NCBI GenBank assembly: GCA_002292285.1
Contig: DBBP01000027.1
Coordinates: forward strand, 191,933-255,932
Length of the DNA: 64,000 bases
Direction of reading: 5' to 3'
DNA from: Proteobacteria bacterium UBA981
GTDB taxonomy: Bacteria; Pseudomonadota; Gammaproteobacteria; Ga0077536
The notes under the pieces are model-generated. The model had not been told where the DNA came from and made no database searches. It saw nothing but the letters and a program-made list of their open reading frames with translations. Below, piece by piece: positions 61,569 through 64,000 of this stretch. Numbering within the stretch: the first letter of the stretch is position 1; every line of letters begins with the position of its first letter. A program made the position numbers and the translations under genes.

Positions 61569-62177
61569 TCAACCATCGTCAACTTCGAAGCCATCCAGGC
61601 TCAGATGGTCGGGCGCACGCTCAGCGGTGGCTGAATTGTCCGGGCGCATCATAAAGCCCAGCATGTCGAGCAATTTCTGCTCGAACTCGGAATCTGCGAT
61701 GAGGGGTAGAACGACCGGGAAACTGACTAGTTCGAGATAGGTATCGTCGATTAACACGAGTGGAACTCGACCTTTAACGTTCATCACGGTCTGAAAGACG
61801 GAGTAATAACTCCCGACCAGGGCATATTGTTCGTCACGACCAATTTGCTCGAGCTGAGCCTGGTGGGACAACGACGAGATGTTCTTGCGAATGCGGTAGC
61901 CGGGATCCGTCTCGCCGATGGCGTCGAACCATTTACCGTAAAACGCCAGGCTGTTCTTCCACGGTATGCCGAGCACTGGATCGGGCAGACCAATGCGCCC
62001 GATGATCGGAATGTGTTCGGTGTTGAAAGTCCCCTGCGCGGTTAAACGGACGCCATCGCCCTTCGTCTTGATGCGGCTCACCGTGTACTCACCGCCGCGT
62101 TGCACCGCGACGAGTGTATTACCCAGACCCAAGGCGACCAAGCGTTCAGCGACCATCATGCGATTCGGCGTACCCAT
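61569..62177 (-). CDS. unknown conserved-looking protein, 202 residues
   Basis: Not recognised. Starts MGTPNRMMVAERLVALG; no signal peptide or clear membrane span. It has a regular alternation of hydrophobic strands (VPLVLIDDTYLELVSFPVVLPLI) and an acidic C-terminus (LDGFEVDDG). Convergent with the BKACE gene and divergent from DUF1456. Confidence 0.6.
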   Translation of the reverse strand: MGTPNRMMVAERLVALGLGNTLVAVQRGGEYTVSRIKTKGDGVRLTAQGTFNTEHIPIIGRIGLPDPVLGIPWKNSLAFYGKWFDAIGETDPGYRIRKNISSLSHQAQLEQIGRDEQYALVGSYYSVFQTVMNVKGRVPLVLIDDTYLELVSFPVVLPLIADSEFEQKLLDMLGFMMRPDNSATAERAPDHLSLDGFEVDDG

Positions 62178-62513
62178 ACCTTAACTGTAGCCGAGAACGC
62201 GGCTGGCGACATGAACACTGTGCGGAAGGTCTGAAGCGCCGGGGCGCCCCATGGCCGATTTGAGCAGTGTTCAAAGTCGAATTCAGGCCGCAAACAATGA
62301 TTTACTCGCAAAACTTTTCTTGAACTGAATGAAATAGACACGTCCTGCCGTCCCGACTAGACGAACGCCGGCGACCGTATCCGGTAACATCACCCACTCC
62401 GCTATATCTACAGGGGCGTGCGAGATGGCAAAACGAGGGCCGCCGTGTTTTCCCTGCGTGTTCAACAAGCGTGTTATCGATATGCCGACGTTTCCCCAGG
62501 AAGCCCATCCCGA
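62178..62513. other. 336-base gap upstream of DUF1456
   Basis: No firm gene. A 30-codon frame (62425-62517, beginning MAKRGPPCFPC) overlaps the DUF1456 start as ATGA; it lacks a good ribosome site. The minus-strand frame over the whole region is a shadow. Confidence 0.45.
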
Positions 62514-62990
62514 ATGAATAACAACGACATCCTCAGGCGAGTGCGCTACACGTTTGATCTCGACGACAATGAAATGATCACGGTCTTTGGCCTTGCGGAT
62601 CACGAGGCGACGCGCGCCGAAGTGAGCAGCTGGCTGAAGAATGAAGACGACCCTGAATCGATTGAAATGAACGACTATGAGTTGGCGACGTTTCTCAACG
62701 GCTTCATCATCAAGCGACGTGGTCCCCGTGACGGGCCGCCGGCGGTGGCCGAAACCTCGCTCACGAACAACGTCATCCTGGTTAAACTGAAAATCGCGCT
62801 CGACCTGAAGGCAGATGCGGTGCTCGACATGATTTGTGCGCGAGAGCTCACACTCAGCCGCCACGAGTTGAGTGCGTTCTCTCGTAAGCCCGGACACAAG
62901 CACTATCGGCCGTGCCTGGATCAGGTCCTGCGCAACTTCTTGCAAGGCATGCAGGACACCTACCGCCCCGACAATTCAACCATTGAGTAG
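62514..62990 (+). CDS. DUF1456 (YehS-like) protein
   Basis: 158 residues from 62514 (MNNNDILRRVRYTFDLDDNEMITVFGLAD). Two copies of the DUF1456 motif are visible (NNDILRRVRYTFDLDDNEM and NNVILVKLKIALDLKADAVLDM). Members are small cytoplasmic proteins of unknown role. A lipoprotein gene follows by 48 bases. Confidence 0.85.
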   Translation: MNNNDILRRVRYTFDLDDNEMITVFGLADHEATRAEVSSWLKNEDDPESIEMNDYELATFLNGFIIKRRGPRDGPPAVAETSLTNNVILVKLKIALDLKADAVLDMICARELTLSRHELSAFSRKPGHKHYRPCLDQVLRNFLQGMQDTYRPDNSTIE

Positions 62991-63038
62991 CGAATGAGCA
63001 GGCTTATTCGTCTTATAGTCGTAAGCAAAGGAGGATGT

Positions 63039-63491
63039 ATGAAAGTACTCGTAGCTGGTTTTGTAATTTTGTTTCTGACAGCTTGCGGCGATGGCGACGG
63101 TAGCAATGCGGTACTGGATGACAGTCCTTCACCAGGTGCTTTCGAAGCGACAGTTGGAAGTACGCACTTTGAAACTAGCGGTCGTTGTAGATTTATAGGT
63201 AGCGAGGAAGAGTTCTTTTTCGTAAACGATTTCGAAGACACCCCAGGCTCAATAAAGTCGGGGGTTCAATCTAATCTGGAGCCGGGTGAAAAACTGGATG
63301 TTCTTTTGACGCTGAACAAGGTGACAGAGGATGGGTACATCAACATAGAGATAGAAGAATTATTAACGTACACGGTTCATCAAAGTGGTGCGAAAGGGTC
63401 TGGTACAGCGATTGTGTCGCAAAAATCCGGTGGAAAAATGGATGTAGATTACACGCCCAAAGATTTCGATTTTGAGGTGACCTGCAGGTAA
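63039..63491 (+). CDS. small lipoprotein of unknown family
   Basis: 150 residues. A very strong AAGGAGG lies 6 bases upstream of the ATG. The signal MKVLVAGFVILFLTACGDGDGS ends in a lipobox (LTAC) with aspartate-rich residues after it. The mature part is acidic and beta-rich (IKSGVQSNLEPGEKLDVLLTLNKV). Codon use is visibly more AT-rich than in the neighbours, so recent acquisition is possible. No family recognised. Confidence 0.7.
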   Translation: MKVLVAGFVILFLTACGDGDGSNAVLDDSPSPGAFEATVGSTHFETSGRCRFIGSEEEFFFVNDFEDTPGSIKSGVQSNLEPGEKLDVLLTLNKVTEDGYINIEIEELLTYTVHQSGAKGSGTAIVSQKSGGKMDVDYTPKDFDFEVTCR

Positions 63492-63929
63492 AGCGACGGA
63501 GCTCAGTACCTGCCGACGGCGATAGGCCACACGCCGATTAAGCTGCCAGTCCGACAGCACCGTGATGCAGACCATCCGGGATCCGTCGGCCTGACAGTTG
63601 GTGGCACGGCACTACGTTGTAAAATCTTAAGTAGACGCCCGACGGTTCTATGACTAAATCCCGAAACAGAAATGCGAAACTGGGATGACCGGGAAGGATT
63701 GGGTCGTTTTCGTCTCATCATCTTTGCTCCAAGCCTCGACCATTCATATCGAATGGTTGCACAACTGGAATACCGGAATATTACGATAGTGAGGCAGGCT
63801 TAATGGGGATAGATGGATCTCGTATCAGAGTTCGCACGTAGGACTAGGTTAAGCACCAAAAATCATGCGCTGACTACATGAACGCGATTGCTAGAACGGA
63901 TAGCGAATTGATAAGTAAGTGGGCAATGA
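63492..63929. other. 438-base gap without a gene
   Basis: No open frame with a start, homology or signal; the minus-strand frame at 63503-63721 is not supported. No clear hairpin terminator for the lipoprotein gene or promoter for the tRNA was found. Confidence 0.5.
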
Positions 63930-64000
63930 TGGCGCGCCCGACAGGATTCGAACCTGTGACCTTCGGCTTCGGAGGCCGACACTCTATCCAGCTGAGCTAC
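63930..64000 (-). tRNA. tRNA-Arg (anticodon CCG), 5' end cut by window edge
   Basis: The minus strand reads GTAGCTCAGCTGGATAGAG (D-arm), GGCCTCCGAAGCC (CCG anticodon loop), GGTTCGAATCC (T-arm) and ends CGGGCGCGCCA with encoded CCA. About 6 bases of the 5' acceptor strand fall outside the window. Confidence 0.93.

Noticed and set aside
62425..62517. 30-codon leader frame overlapping the DUF1456 start
   Set aside because: The ATGA overlap is attractive, but a start signal and any conservation evidence are lacking, so it is only mentioned in the gap entry.
1..64000. CRISPR array, prophage, insertion sequence or rRNA
   Set aside because: No regularly spaced repeats, phage genes, transposases, integrases or rRNA sequence were seen.

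Overview
The window looks like a chromosomal segment of a free-living, probably marine gammaproteobacterium of moderately high GC. I infer this from gammaproteobacterial gene orders: ygfB-pepP-ubiH-ubiI facing zapB/zapA-6S RNA; ispE-tRNA-Gln-prs-rplY-pth-ychF; lolB facing hemA-prfA-prmC-moeB; and engB facing cytochrome c4-dsbA. A class GN sortase with its single target points to a marine or aquatic lineage, perhaps near Chromatiales/Woeseiales. The genus cannot be fixed from the sequence alone. I found no prophage, insertion sequence, CRISPR array or rRNA.

Layout. 1-2.9 kb (-): metF, a PrsR-like sigma-54 response regulator and an ExeA/XrtA-type ATPase cut by the window edge. 3.3-9.2 kb (+): the central carbon cluster tkt-gap-pgk-pyk. 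9.4-15.3 kb (-): a cold-shock/DUF1294 protein, purC, then the ubiquinone hydroxylase operon ygfB-pepP-ubiH-ubiI. 15.4-17.4 kb (+): zapB-like gene, zapA, 6S RNA and a FecR-domain protein, followed by a MITE-like inverted repeat. 17.8-20.6 kb: ppc. 20.8-26.8 kb: a sulfane-sulfur module. 26.9-32.0 kb (-): a flavin monooxygenase-like acyl-CoA dehydrogenase and three polysaccharide-type genes (toroid hydrolase, formyltransferase, heparinase). 32.4-39.5 kb (-): housekeeping genes with tRNA-Gln. 39.8-43.9 kb (+): hemA-prfA-prmC and moeB. 44-45.7 kb (-): PepSY protein, bfd and bacterioferritin. 45.9-52.3 kb (+): lemA, GIDE-type protein, oligopeptidase A, SH3 protein, rpmE and an M48 protease. 52.5-55.9 kb: engB, cytochrome c4, dsbA and an orphan PstS. 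55.9-58.5 kb (-): sortase and target. 58.7-61.5 kb (+): XRE regulator, LLM flavin monooxygenase and BKACE enzyme. 61.6-64 kb: unknown genes, DUF1456, a lipoprotein and tRNA-Arg.

The most distinctive system is at 20.8-26.8 kb. A PAS-sigma-54 activator with a cysteine cluster (FisR-like) lies between two operons: a Blh-type metallo-beta-lactamase-fold (persulfide dioxygenase-like) gene with a DUF442 phosphatase/rhodanese-like gene, and a split YeeE/YedE transporter with a SulP anion transporter. Both operons have a well-formed -24/-12 promoter. Palindromes built on GTTTCA/TGAAAC lie roughly 60-120 bp upstream of each promoter. This reads as a complete self-contained regulon for sensing, importing or exporting, and oxidising reactive sulfur.

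Other points of interest are a 10-C tract in the overlap of the formyltransferase and heparinase reading frames, an EF-hand inside the GIDE protein, and an unpaired inverted repeat between the sortase target and the XRE regulator.
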